DNA of 22,033 nt, taken from NCBI GenBank assembly GCA_905202055.1, contig CAJKQK010000031.1:1-22033 (forward strand), given 5' to 3'. Origin of the DNA: an uncultured Oxalobacter sp. Its GTDB lineage: Bacteria > Pseudomonadota > Gammaproteobacteria > Burkholderiales > Burkholderiaceae_D. The notes beneath the pieces were generated by a model. The model was not told the DNA's origin. It did no database searches and was given only the letters and a program-made list of their open reading frames with translations. A program made the position numbers and the translations under genes. How positions within the stretch are numbered: position 1 is the stretch's first letter; every line of letters begins with the position of its first letter. Below are positions 7,831 through 15,497 of the stretch, piece by piece.

Positions 7831-9624
7831 ATGAAGAACATCCGTAATTTTTCCATTATTGCTCATATTGACCACGGCAAATCCACGCTGGCCGACCGGA
7901 TTATCCAGCTTTGCGGCGGATTGTCGGATCGGGAAATGGAAGCTCAGGTGCTCGACTCCATGGATCTCGAAAGGGAACGTGGCATTACGATCAAGGCACA
8001 GACCGCTGCCCTGAATTACAAGGCTCGGGACGGGCAGGTTTACAACCTGAACCTGATCGACACTCCGGGACATGTGGATTTCAGCTATGAAGTCAGCCGT
8101 TCGCTTTCGGCATGCGAAGGTGCATTGCTGGTGGTCGACGCATCGCAGGGGGTCGAAGCCCAGACGGTCGCGAACTGCTATACGGCGCTCGATCTGAATG
8201 TCGAAGTCGTGCCTGTACTGAACAAGATCGATTTGCCATCGGCCGACCCGGATAATGCCAAATCCGAAATCGAGGACGTGATCGGTATCGATTCGTCGGA
8301 TGCCGTTCTCGCATCCGCCAAAACAGGGCTCGGTGTCGAGGATATTCTTGAATCGATCATTGCCAAAATTCCGCCACCGGAAGGCGATCCCGAAGCACCT
8401 TTACAGGCCTTGATCATCGATTCATGGTTCGATAATTACGTCGGCGTCGTCATGCTGGTGCGGATCAAGAACGGTACCCTGAAACCGAAGGACAAAATTC
8501 GTCTGATGGCGACCGGCTCGGAATATCTGGCTGAAAGTATCGGTGTCTTTTCGCCGCGTTCGGTATCGAAAGATTCCCTGTCGGCAGGGCAAGTCGGTTT
8601 CATTATCGCCGGTATCAAGGAGCTCACGGCCGCCAAGGTCGGCGATACGATTACACTGGCTTCACGTCCTGCCTCTGAACCTTTGCCGGGTTTCAAGGAA
8701 GTGCAGCCACAGGTGTTTGCAGGTCTTTTCCCGGTTGAAGCCAACCAGTACGACGCCTTGCGCGATTCTCTGGAAAAACTGAAACTGAATGACGCGTCCC
8801 TGCAATACGAACCTGAAGTGTCGCAGGCGCTGGGCTTCGGTTTCCGTTGCGGTTTCCTCGGACTTTTGCATATGGAAATCGTGCAGGAACGTCTGGAACG
8901 CGAATTCGGCATGGACCTGATCACGACGGCCCCGACAGTCGTGTATGAAGTGATCCTGAAAAACGGCGAAATGCTGATGGTGGACAATCCGTCCAAGATG
9001 CCCGATCCGGCCAGAATCGAGGAAGTCCGTGAGCCGATCGTGACGGTGAACCTTTACATGCCTCAGGAATATGTCGGCCCGATCATGACACTGTGCAATC
9101 AGAAGCGTGGTATCCAGATGGATATGCATTACCACGGCAAGCAGGTCCGTCTGGTCTATGAATTGCCGATGGCGGAGATCGTGCTCGACTTCTTCGACAA
9201 GATGAAATCGATCTCGCGGGGGTATGCATCGATGGAATACGAGTTCAAGGAATATCGGTCTTCCGACGTCGTGAAGGTCGATATGCTGATCAACGGCGAC
9301 AAGGTCGACGCGCTGGCGATTATCGTGCATCGTGCAAACAGCCAGTACCGTGGCCGTGCCGTCGCCGCGAAAATGCGCGAACTGATCCCGCGCCAGATGT
9401 TCGACGTCGCCATTCAGGCAGCGATCGGCTCGACCATCATTTCGCGTGAAAACGTAAAAGCGTTGCGTAAAAACGTACTGGCAAAATGTTATGGCGGTGA
9501 TATTTCCCGTAAACGAAAATTGCTTGAAAAACAAAAAGCAGGTAAAAAACGGATGAAACAGGTTGGATCGGTGGAAGTTCCACAGGAAGCTTTCCTGGCA
9601 ATCTTACAAGTGGATGAAAAATGA
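7831..9624 (+). CDS. lepA: Elongation factor 4 (LepA), ribosome-associated GTPase
   Basis: This 597-residue GTPase acts on the ribosome in translation and biogenesis. G1 is AHIDHGKS (11-18), G3 is DTPGH (77-81) and G4 is NKID (131-134). EF-G-like domains follow, then the LepA-specific C-terminal domain ending in the RKRKLLEKQKAGKKRMK segment. Length exactly fits the family. The frame stays open upstream to a GTG at 7750, but the extra 27 residues resemble nothing conserved, and the family begins MKNIRNFSIIAHIDHG, so the ATG at 7831 is chosen. Its stop overlaps the lepB start (ATGA at 9621-9624), indicating translational coupling. In many relatives rpoE/rse/degP-type genes precede lepA; here ygiQ does. 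Confidence 0.97.
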   Translation: MKNIRNFSIIAHIDHGKSTLADRIIQLCGGLSDREMEAQVLDSMDLERERGITIKAQTAALNYKARDGQVYNLNLIDTPGHVDFSYEVSRSLSACEGALLVVDASQGVEAQTVANCYTALDLNVEVVPVLNKIDLPSADPDNAKSEIEDVIGIDSSDAVLASAKTGLGVEDILESIIAKIPPPEGDPEAPLQALIIDSWFDNYVGVVMLVRIKNGTLKPKDKIRLMATGSEYLAESIGVFSPRSVSKDSLSAGQVGFIIAGIKELTAAKVGDTITLASRPASEPLPGFKEVQPQVFAGLFPVEANQYDALRDSLEKLKLNDASLQYEPEVSQALGFGFRCGFLGLLHMEIVQERLEREFGMDLITTAPTVVYEVILKNGEMLMVDNPSKMPDPARIEEVREPIVTVNLYMPQEYVGPIMTLCNQKRGIQMDMHYHGKQVRLVYELPMAEIVLDFFDKMKSISRGYASMEYEFKEYRSSDVVKVDMLINGDKVDALAIIVHRANSQYRGRAVAAKMRELIPRQMFDVAIQAAIGSTIISRENVKALRKNVLAKCYGGDISRKRKLLEKQKAGKKRMKQVGSVEVPQEAFLAILQVDEK

Positions 9625-10538
9625 ACGTGCAGTCTTTGCTGGGTAACTTCGCCCTGATCCTTTTCATATTGATGGTGATCTCGGGTGTCGTCTGGTTCTA
9701 CGACAAGCTGGTACTGGTCAAAAAACGGAAAGCCGCCGCTGAAATCGCGCTGGCTGCCTACGATGAGCGTAACGCCAGAATGAAGGCGGAAGGTATCAAG
9801 GTCGACGACTCGGGCAGGGAAACCCTGAAAGAAAAACTGATGAAGCGGCCGACGTGGGTGGAATATTCCGGCAGCTTTTTCCCTGTGCTCGCGGCAGTAT
9901 TCGTCATCCGTTCGTTTCTCTGGGAACCGTTCCGGATTCCATCGAGCTCGATGGTGCCGACGCTGGAAGTCGGCGACATGATTCTGGTCAGCAAGTACAG
10001 CTACGGTATCCGTCTGCCGGTCATCAACAAGAAAGTGATCGGCCTTGCCGATCCGGAGAAAGGCGATGTTGTCGTTTTCAAATTCCCGAAAGACACCTCA
10101 CTCGACTACATCAAACGGGTGGTCGGGGTCGGCGGCGATAGGATCGAATACAAAAACAAGAAACTGACTGTTAATGGCGTCGAGGCGAAATACCAGCCGA
10201 TGTCCGATTATCTCGATACGGAAACCCTGACTTATTCCAAACAGTTCGAGGAAGATTTGTCCGGCGCGGGAGTCAAGCACCGTATCCTGAACGACGATCG
10301 TGCGCCCACTTATGTGCCGCATCCGGACCGGTTCAGGAACCGCCAGATGTGTACCTATAACTTGGAAGGATTTTCATGTACGGTTCCGGAAGGGTATTAT
10401 TTCATGATGGGCGACAATCGGGACAACAGCCTGGACAGCCGGTACTGGGGGTTTGTGCCTGATGAATATATTGTCGGCCGGGCGTTTCTGGTGTGGATGA
10501 ACCTGAATGACATGACCCGTATAGGTGGCATCCATTAA
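9621..10538 (+). CDS. lepB: Signal peptidase I
   Basis: This 305-residue inner-membrane protease removes signal peptides from exported proteins. Two membrane helices are visible, near residues 7-27 and 84-100. The catalytic serine is S110 in PSSSMVPTLEVGD, and the general-base lysine is K165 in DYIKRVVGVGGDRI. The C-terminal signature GDNRDNSLDSRYWGFVP is at about 264-280. C244 and C253 flank a short loop in the position of the periplasmic disulfide of the E. coli enzyme. The segment between the helices (about 31-80) is charged and cytoplasmic. The start codon overlaps the lepA stop by 4 bases, the standard lepA-lepB arrangement. All catalytic residues are intact. Confidence 0.97.
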   Translation: MNVQSLLGNFALILFILMVISGVVWFYDKLVLVKKRKAAAEIALAAYDERNARMKAEGIKVDDSGRETLKEKLMKRPTWVEYSGSFFPVLAAVFVIRSFLWEPFRIPSSSMVPTLEVGDMILVSKYSYGIRLPVINKKVIGLADPEKGDVVVFKFPKDTSLDYIKRVVGVGGDRIEYKNKKLTVNGVEAKYQPMSDYLDTETLTYSKQFEEDLSGAGVKHRILNDDRAPTYVPHPDRFRNRQMCTYNLEGFSCTVPEGYYFMMGDNRDNSLDSRYWGFVPDEYIVGRAFLVWMNLNDMTRIGGIH

Positions 10539-10596
10539 TCGCCAAATGGCACAAATTTGATTTTTGATTGAACAGGGAGACTCTCAGGCTGCGATG

Positions 10597-11397
10597 ATGA
10601 ACGTGAATGTGTTGCAGGAAAGGATCGGATATTCTTTCCGACAAATCGACTTGCTCCAGACGGCACTGACTCATCGGAGCTTTTCAAGCCATCATAATGA
10701 ACGGCTGGAGTTTCTGGGCGATTCGTTGTTGAACTGCGTCACGGCCATCAATCTGTACGAGCGGTATGCCGGTCTGAATGAAGGCAATCTGTCACGACTG
10801 AGGTCATCTCTGGTCAGGCAGCAGGCACTCCATGAAATTGCGCAGAAACTGGATATGTCCAGTTTCCTGCGTCTGGGTGAAGGGGAGCTGAAAGCCGGTG
10901 GCTTCAAGCGTCCATCGATCCTTGCCGATGCGATGGAAGCGCTGTTCGGTGCCATTTTCCTCGATTCCGATTTCGAGACGGTCAGAAGGGTCATTACGCA
11001 ACTGTTCACCGACATGATGAAGGGGCTCGACCCCGAAACATTCGGGAAAGACGCGAAAACGCAGTTGCAGGAATATTTGCAGGGGCACAAGCTGGCGTTG
11101 CCTGAGTATCAGGTGGTTGCCACACATGGTGCAGCGCACAATCAGGAATTCGAAGTCGAATGCACGATCAGGAAATTCGGCATTCATGTTTTCGGAACGG
11201 GATCCAGCCGCCGGGCCGGAGAGCAGGAAGCGGCACAGAAAGCGCTGGTTGCCATAGAGGAAGCCATGAAAAACAAAAAACAGGCTTCATCCGGAAAAAA
11301 AGGCCGTAAGGAAGCACAGATGAAATTGATCGGTATCGCTACACCACAAAGAGAACTGCCTGTCGAAGACGAGGCGGCGCCACCTACCAGAAAATGA
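10597..11397 (+). CDS. rnc: Ribonuclease III
   Basis: This 266-residue endonuclease cuts double-stranded RNA, including rRNA precursors. The signature NERLEFLGDS is at 34-43, with metal-binding E38 and D42. The second catalytic pair, D111 and E114, lies in DAMEALFGAIFLDS. A double-stranded RNA-binding domain spans about 152-220 (TQLQEYLQGHKLALPEYQV... then EQEAAQKAL), followed by a Lys-rich tail of about 45 residues that is longer than usual. Two adjacent ATGs (10594, 10597) and an in-frame TTG (10564) could start it. I chose 10597 because the family begins MNxxxLQxRxGYxF. It follows lepB by 58 bases and overlaps the upstream ATG of era by 4 bases. Confidence 0.96.
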   Translation: MNVNVLQERIGYSFRQIDLLQTALTHRSFSSHHNERLEFLGDSLLNCVTAINLYERYAGLNEGNLSRLRSSLVRQQALHEIAQKLDMSSFLRLGEGELKAGGFKRPSILADAMEALFGAIFLDSDFETVRRVITQLFTDMMKGLDPETFGKDAKTQLQEYLQGHKLALPEYQVVATHGAAHNQEFEVECTIRKFGIHVFGTGSSRRAGEQEAAQKALVAIEEAMKNKKQASSGKKGRKEAQMKLIGIATPQRELPVEDEAAPPTRK

Positions 11398-11411
11398 GTG
11401 AGGTTGACATC

Positions 11412-12311
11412 ATGACAGATCAGGAAAACAGTCATTTCCGAAGCGGTTATATCGCGATTGTCGGACGTCCGAACGTCGGCAAATCCACCCTGATGAACGA
11501 ACTGATCGGTGCGAAGGTCAGTATCACGTCCCGCAAGGCGCAGACGACGCGTCACCGGATCATGGGCATCCAGACGGATGAGGACACACAGTTCATTTAT
11601 ATCGATACGCCGGGCTTTCAGACACGCTACAACAATGCGTTGAACAAGACCCTGAACAAGACAGTGACGAATACGCTGACTTCGGCCGACGTCATCCTTT
11701 TCGTCGTCGATGCGGATGTATTCGGGCAGGCTGACCAGCAGGTTCTCGATCTGATCCCGAAAAAGGTTCCGACGATTCTGGTTATCAACAAGACTGACAA
11801 GGTCAAAGACAAAAAGGACCTGATTCCTTTTGCGGAAAAAATGGCGGCCTTGCGCGATTTTGCTGCCATTGTGCCCGTCTCGGCACGGCAGCGTTTTCAG
11901 CTGGACCGGCTTGAAAATGAAATCCGTCATTTCCTGCCCGAAAATCCGCCGATGTTCGATCCCGAGGATGTGACCGACCGGAGTGAACGGTTCATGGCGG
12001 CGGAGATTATCCGTGAGAAAATCTTCCGTTATACCGGCGATGAACTGCCTTATACCAGTACGGTTGTGATCGAACAGTTTGAACGCAAGGAGAAAATCTG
12101 CCGCGTGTTCGCAGCCGTTCTGGTTGAACGCGATGCACACAAGGCCATGATCATCGGCCATAAAGGCGAGAAACTGAAAGAAATTTCCACCGATGCGCGA
12201 CTGGATATGGAAAAAATGTTCGGTGTACCGGTTTATCTGGAAATCTGGGTCAAGGTGAAATCAGGCTGGGCCGACAATGAAGCAGGCCTTCGCGCCTACG
12301 GCTACGATTGA
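11412..12311 (+). CDS. era: GTPase Era
   Basis: Era is an essential GTPase that binds the 3' end of 16S rRNA and assists small-subunit assembly; it functions alongside RNase III. From this start it has 299 residues. G1 is GRPNVGKST (18-26), G3 is DTPGF (65-69) and G4 is NKTD (126-129). The C-terminal KH domain has the RNA-binding loop GHKG (249-252). The ATG at 11412 has a GTGAGG ribosome-binding site 9 bases upstream. An alternative ATG at 11394 overlaps the rnc stop as ATGA and would add six residues; it lacks a good binding site but could be used by coupling. The rnc-era pairing is widely conserved. Confidence 0.96.
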   Translation: MTDQENSHFRSGYIAIVGRPNVGKSTLMNELIGAKVSITSRKAQTTRHRIMGIQTDEDTQFIYIDTPGFQTRYNNALNKTLNKTVTNTLTSADVILFVVDADVFGQADQQVLDLIPKKVPTILVINKTDKVKDKKDLIPFAEKMAALRDFAAIVPVSARQRFQLDRLENEIRHFLPENPPMFDPEDVTDRSERFMAAEIIREKIFRYTGDELPYTSTVVIEQFERKEKICRVFAAVLVERDAHKAMIIGHKGEKLKEISTDARLDMEKMFGVPVYLEIWVKVKSGWADNEAGLRAYGYD

Positions 12312-12363
12312 TGTCTCTGACGCAACCTTGCGAACGGGAACGTCTGAGTCTGGACAGGAGAAG

Positions 12364-13161
12364 ATGCAGGTGAATACCGAAACGGAAAAAACGGCAAAAA
12401 CCGGTTCCGTGAAAACGCCTGAACGCTCGCTATCTGGCAAAAGCGGTTCCGAACACAGAATTGTGGAACAGCCGGGGTTTGTCCTGCACAGCTATGTTTA
12501 CAAGGAAAGCAGTCTCGTCGTGGATGTGTTTACCCGCGACTACGGCAGGGTCGCTCTTGTCGCCAAAGGCGCGAAAAGACCCAACTCGCGGCTGAGAGGC
12601 GTGTTGCAGACTTTTCAGCCACTGTCCATCGGATGGACGGGAAAATCCGAACTCAGGACACTGACGACGGCCGAATGGATCGGCGGCATGATTCCGCTGG
12701 AAAATTCAGCCCTGCTTTACGGGTTTTACCTGAATGAATTGCTGTTGAAACTGACAGCACGTGAAGACCCGCATTCCCTTCTGTTCGATCATTACGTCAA
12801 GGCATTGAACCGTCTGGCGACATCCGAATCCGCCCAGACGGTCTTGCGCATTTTCGAGCTGGCTCTCCTGAAAGAAACGGGAGTGGCAGCCGATCTGTCG
12901 ATCGATACGACGACACGGCAGAAAGTCGATCCGGAAGAAGTGTATGTCGTCGATCCTGAAAACGGGCCGCGACCGGCACGCATGGGCGACGAAGCGCCGA
13001 GAATGGCAGGAAAAACGCTTCTGGACATGGCTTGCGAGGATTATTCCGACCAGCAAACCCAGTTGCAAAGCAAATTGTTGATGCGTTATCTGCTGGCGCA
13101 TCACTTGAATGGTGTACCTCTCCAGACACGAAAGATATTATTAGACCTGCGCCAGTTGTAA
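12364..13161 (+). CDS. recO: DNA repair protein RecO
   Basis: RecO helps RecR load RecA onto SSB-coated single-stranded DNA in the RecFOR pathway. An N-terminal OB-fold begins near residue 37 (PGFVLHSYVYKESSLVVDVFTRDYG, then VAKGAKRPNSRLRGVLQTFQPL), followed by a helical C-terminal domain ending HLNGVPLQTRKILLDLRQL. From this ATG it has 265 residues. Three starts compete. A far-upstream ATG at 12277 overlaps era by 35 bases. The ATG at 12364 has AGGAG only 3 bases away. The GTG at 12370 has AGGAG at an ideal 9 bases. The real start may therefore be 12370. Either way about 30 low-complexity charged residues precede the OB-fold. The gene follows era by 52 bases. Confidence 0.93.
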   Translation: MQVNTETEKTAKTGSVKTPERSLSGKSGSEHRIVEQPGFVLHSYVYKESSLVVDVFTRDYGRVALVAKGAKRPNSRLRGVLQTFQPLSIGWTGKSELRTLTTAEWIGGMIPLENSALLYGFYLNELLLKLTAREDPHSLLFDHYVKALNRLATSESAQTVLRIFELALLKETGVAADLSIDTTTRQKVDPEEVYVVDPENGPRPARMGDEAPRMAGKTLLDMACEDYSDQQTQLQSKLLMRYLLAHHLNGVPLQTRKILLDLRQL

Positions 13162-13208
13162 CATCAGGGTAAACTACCCCCTATTAACGATCCTTTTTTC
13201 TGCATGCC

Positions 13209-13970
13209 ATGAGTTTTCTTCATCCAAGTGGTCCGGTCATCGAGCTGGGCGTGAATATCGATCATATCGCCACCCTTCGCAATGCGCGTGGAACGACGTA
13301 TCCCGATCCTGTGAAAGCCGCCGTGATGGCCGAGCAGGCCGGAGCGGACGCGATTACCCTCCATCTGCGTGAAGACAGGCGACATATCAGGGACGCGGAC
13401 GTCAGGGCGATCCGGCCCCTGCTGGTGACACGCATGAATCTGGAATCGGCGATTACACCGGAAATGATCGATTTTGCCTGCGATATCAAACCGCATGACG
13501 TTTGCCTCGTGCCTGAACGGCGCGAAGAGCTGACGACGGAAGGAGGCCTTGACGTCGTGCGTTCTTTCGATATCGTCGCCTCTGCCGTCGAACGCCTGAC
13601 CGATGCGGGCATTCGTGTCAGTCTTTTCATCGATCCGGAAGAAGAGCAGATTATCGCCGCGCATGAAACGGGAGCCCCGGTGATCGAACTGCACACGGGG
13701 CGTTATGCGAATGCCTTTGACGAGTCTTCACTGCGCCACGAACTGGAACGGGTCAAGGCAGGTGTGGAGGATGGCATCAAAAACGGATTGAAAGTCAATG
13801 CCGGCCACGGTTTGCACTATGCCAATGTATTGCCGGTTGCGGCCATTGACGGTATTGCCGAATTGAACATCGGCCATGCAATAGTGGCGCAAGCGGTATT
13901 CGATGGCTGGGAAAAGGCCATCAGGGACATGAAAGCGCTTCTGGTGCAGGCTCGTGCGCCAAAGAATTGA
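13209..13970 (+). CDS. pdxJ: Pyridoxine 5'-phosphate synthase
   Basis: PdxJ condenses 1-deoxyxylulose 5-phosphate with 3-amino-2-oxopropyl phosphate to make pyridoxine 5'-phosphate, the last ring-forming step of vitamin B6 synthesis. The protein has 253 residues and a TIM barrel. Visible family motifs are LGVNIDHIATLRNARGT (13-29), HLREDRRHI (52-60) and NAGHGLHY (197-204), with H200 in the active-site loop near the C-terminus. The start at 13209 gives the usual length. It lies 47 bases after recO and 21 before acpS; pdxJ-acpS is a common pair. A short hairpin, GGGTA-AAC-TACCC (13167-13179), lies in the upstream gap but has no adjacent T-run, so I do not call it a terminator. Confidence 0.97.
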   Translation: MSFLHPSGPVIELGVNIDHIATLRNARGTTYPDPVKAAVMAEQAGADAITLHLREDRRHIRDADVRAIRPLLVTRMNLESAITPEMIDFACDIKPHDVCLVPERREELTTEGGLDVVRSFDIVASAVERLTDAGIRVSLFIDPEEEQIIAAHETGAPVIELHTGRYANAFDESSLRHELERVKAGVEDGIKNGLKVNAGHGLHYANVLPVAAIDGIAELNIGHAIVAQAVFDGWEKAIRDMKALLVQARAPKN

Positions 13971-13991
13971 GAACGGAGCAAAGTTGAAAAT

Positions 13992-14411
13992 ATGATTTAC
14001 GGTATCGGAACCGATATGATCCTGATCACACGTCTTAAGGCTGCACTGGAAAGACATGGTGACCGGTTTGCGGAAAAAATACTGGGGCCCGAAGAAATGA
14101 AGCGTTATCTTCATCGCAAGTCCAAAGTCGAGTTGAGAGGCTTGCGCTATCTCGCGACCCGTTTTGCTGCGAAGGAGGCGTTTTCAAAGGCGCTTGGGCT
14201 CGGTATGCGAATGCCGATGACATGGCGTTCCATGCAATTGTTGAACGCGGCCAACGGCAAGCCGGAAGCCTTTTGCAGCGGCAAGTTGAAAGCGCATATG
14301 GAAGAACTGGGCCTGAAAGCCCAGGTATCGGTGACTGACGAGGCGGAATATGCGCTGGCTTTCGTCGTTATGGAACAGATGGAAGCAGTAACGGAAACCA
14401 TAACAGACTGA
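13992..14411 (+). CDS. acpS: Holo-[acyl-carrier-protein] synthase
   Basis: AcpS transfers the 4'-phosphopantetheine arm from CoA to the serine of acyl carrier protein, activating it for lipid synthesis. The protein has 139 residues. The N-terminal metal-binding motif is IGTDM with D8, and the second is RFAAKEAFSKALGLG with E62; both are the standard AcpS residues. It is slightly longer than the ~126-residue E. coli protein because of extra C-terminal residues. The start ATG at 13992 is supported by the invariant MIYGIGTD opening. It follows pdxJ closely and precedes nagZ by 10 bases, so it is probably one transcript with them. Confidence 0.95.
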   Translation: MIYGIGTDMILITRLKAALERHGDRFAEKILGPEEMKRYLHRKSKVELRGLRYLATRFAAKEAFSKALGLGMRMPMTWRSMQLLNAANGKPEAFCSGKLKAHMEELGLKAQVSVTDEAEYALAFVVMEQMEAVTETITD

Positions 14412-14421
14412 CAGGTGAACC

Positions 14422-15489
14422 ATGAAAAAAACAAGCTCGTTGTTAAGCGGTAAAAGAAACAGTTACGGCCCTGTCATGCTGGATGTGATCGGTTTGCGTC
14501 TGCTGGATGAAGATATCAGAAGAATCCGCCATCCCATGACAGGCGGCGTCATTCTTTTTGCACGCAATTACCAGAACAGGGAACAATTGACGGCGTTGAC
14601 GGCAGCCATTCGCAAGGAACGTGCGGATATTCTCATCGCTGTCGATCATGAAGGCGGTCGCGTGCAGCGTTTCCGTTTCGACGGTTTCACCCGTTTGCCA
14701 GCCATGCGTTCACTGGGTCAGATGTGGGAAAACGATCAGGTCGCTGCCAGCCGTGCGGCAACGGCAGTCGGTTATGTTCTGGCTTCCGAATTGCGCGCAT
14801 GTGGCATCGATTTTTCATTTACGCCGGTTCTGGATCTGGATTATGGCGTATCAGCCGTTATCGGTAACCGTTCATTTTCACGCAATCCGAATATCGTCAC
14901 TTTTCTGGCAAAAAGCCTGAATTACGGACTGGCACTCGCCGGCATGGCCAACTGTGGCAAACATTTCCCTGGACACGGCTATGCCACAGGTGACTCCCAT
15001 ACGGAAATTCCGGTCGATGACCGGTCGCTTGAAGCGATTTTGCTGGAAGATGCCGCGCCTTACAAAAATCTGGGCATGAGTCTGGCAAGTGTGATGCCTG
15101 CGCATGTCATCTATCCGAAAGTCGATTCCCTGCCCGCCGGTTTTTCATCAAAATGGTTGTCGATCCTGAAAAACGAACTCGGGTTCGACGGTGTTGTATT
15201 CAGTGATGACCTGAGTATGGAGGGTGCCAGCGTGGCCGGCAATATCGTCGAACGGGCAAATGCGGCTTTGGGAGCCGGTTGTGACATGGTGCTGGTCTGC
15301 AATACACCGGAGAGGGCAGATGAATTGCTGGCCGGATTGCCAGCACGGTCTGAAGAAGAAATGCGTGATTGCACTGCGAAAATCGGCGCTCTGATGCCAG
15401 CTGTTCCCGCGCTGGACTGGGAAAGCCTGCAGCAGGAAAAACGGTATCAGCGTGCCCGTGCGATAGTCGAGCAGATTCCTCAGGAATAA
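14422..15489 (+). CDS. nagZ: Beta-N-acetylhexosaminidase (peptidoglycan recycling)
   Basis: NagZ is a cytoplasmic GH3 glycosidase that removes N-acetylglucosamine from anhydromuropeptides during cell-wall recycling. The protein has 355 residues and a single TIM-barrel domain. Visible motifs are AVDHEGGRVQRF (about 73-84), GKHFPGHG (179-186) with the flexible loop containing the Asp-His pair in DSH (191-193), and FSDDLSMEGA (260-269) holding the nucleophilic aspartate, D262 by homology. AGGTGA sits 4-5 bases ahead of the ATG as the ribosome-binding site. The gene follows acpS by 10 bases and precedes uvrC by 8, so it is clearly in the same run. In other bacteria NagZ products influence AmpC induction; nothing here shows that link. 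Confidence 0.96.
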   Translation: MKKTSSLLSGKRNSYGPVMLDVIGLRLLDEDIRRIRHPMTGGVILFARNYQNREQLTALTAAIRKERADILIAVDHEGGRVQRFRFDGFTRLPAMRSLGQMWENDQVAASRAATAVGYVLASELRACGIDFSFTPVLDLDYGVSAVIGNRSFSRNPNIVTFLAKSLNYGLALAGMANCGKHFPGHGYATGDSHTEIPVDDRSLEAILLEDAAPYKNLGMSLASVMPAHVIYPKVDSLPAGFSSKWLSILKNELGFDGVVFSDDLSMEGASVAGNIVERANAALGAGCDMVLVCNTPERADELLAGLPARSEEEMRDCTAKIGALMPAVPALDWESLQQEKRYQRARAIVEQIPQE

Positions 15490-15497
15490 AGAAAGGT

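Noticed and set aside
11184..12161. A 325-codon minus-strand open frame opposite rnc and era
   Set aside because: Same reason: both + strand genes carry all their catalytic motifs, and the antisense product looks like nothing known.
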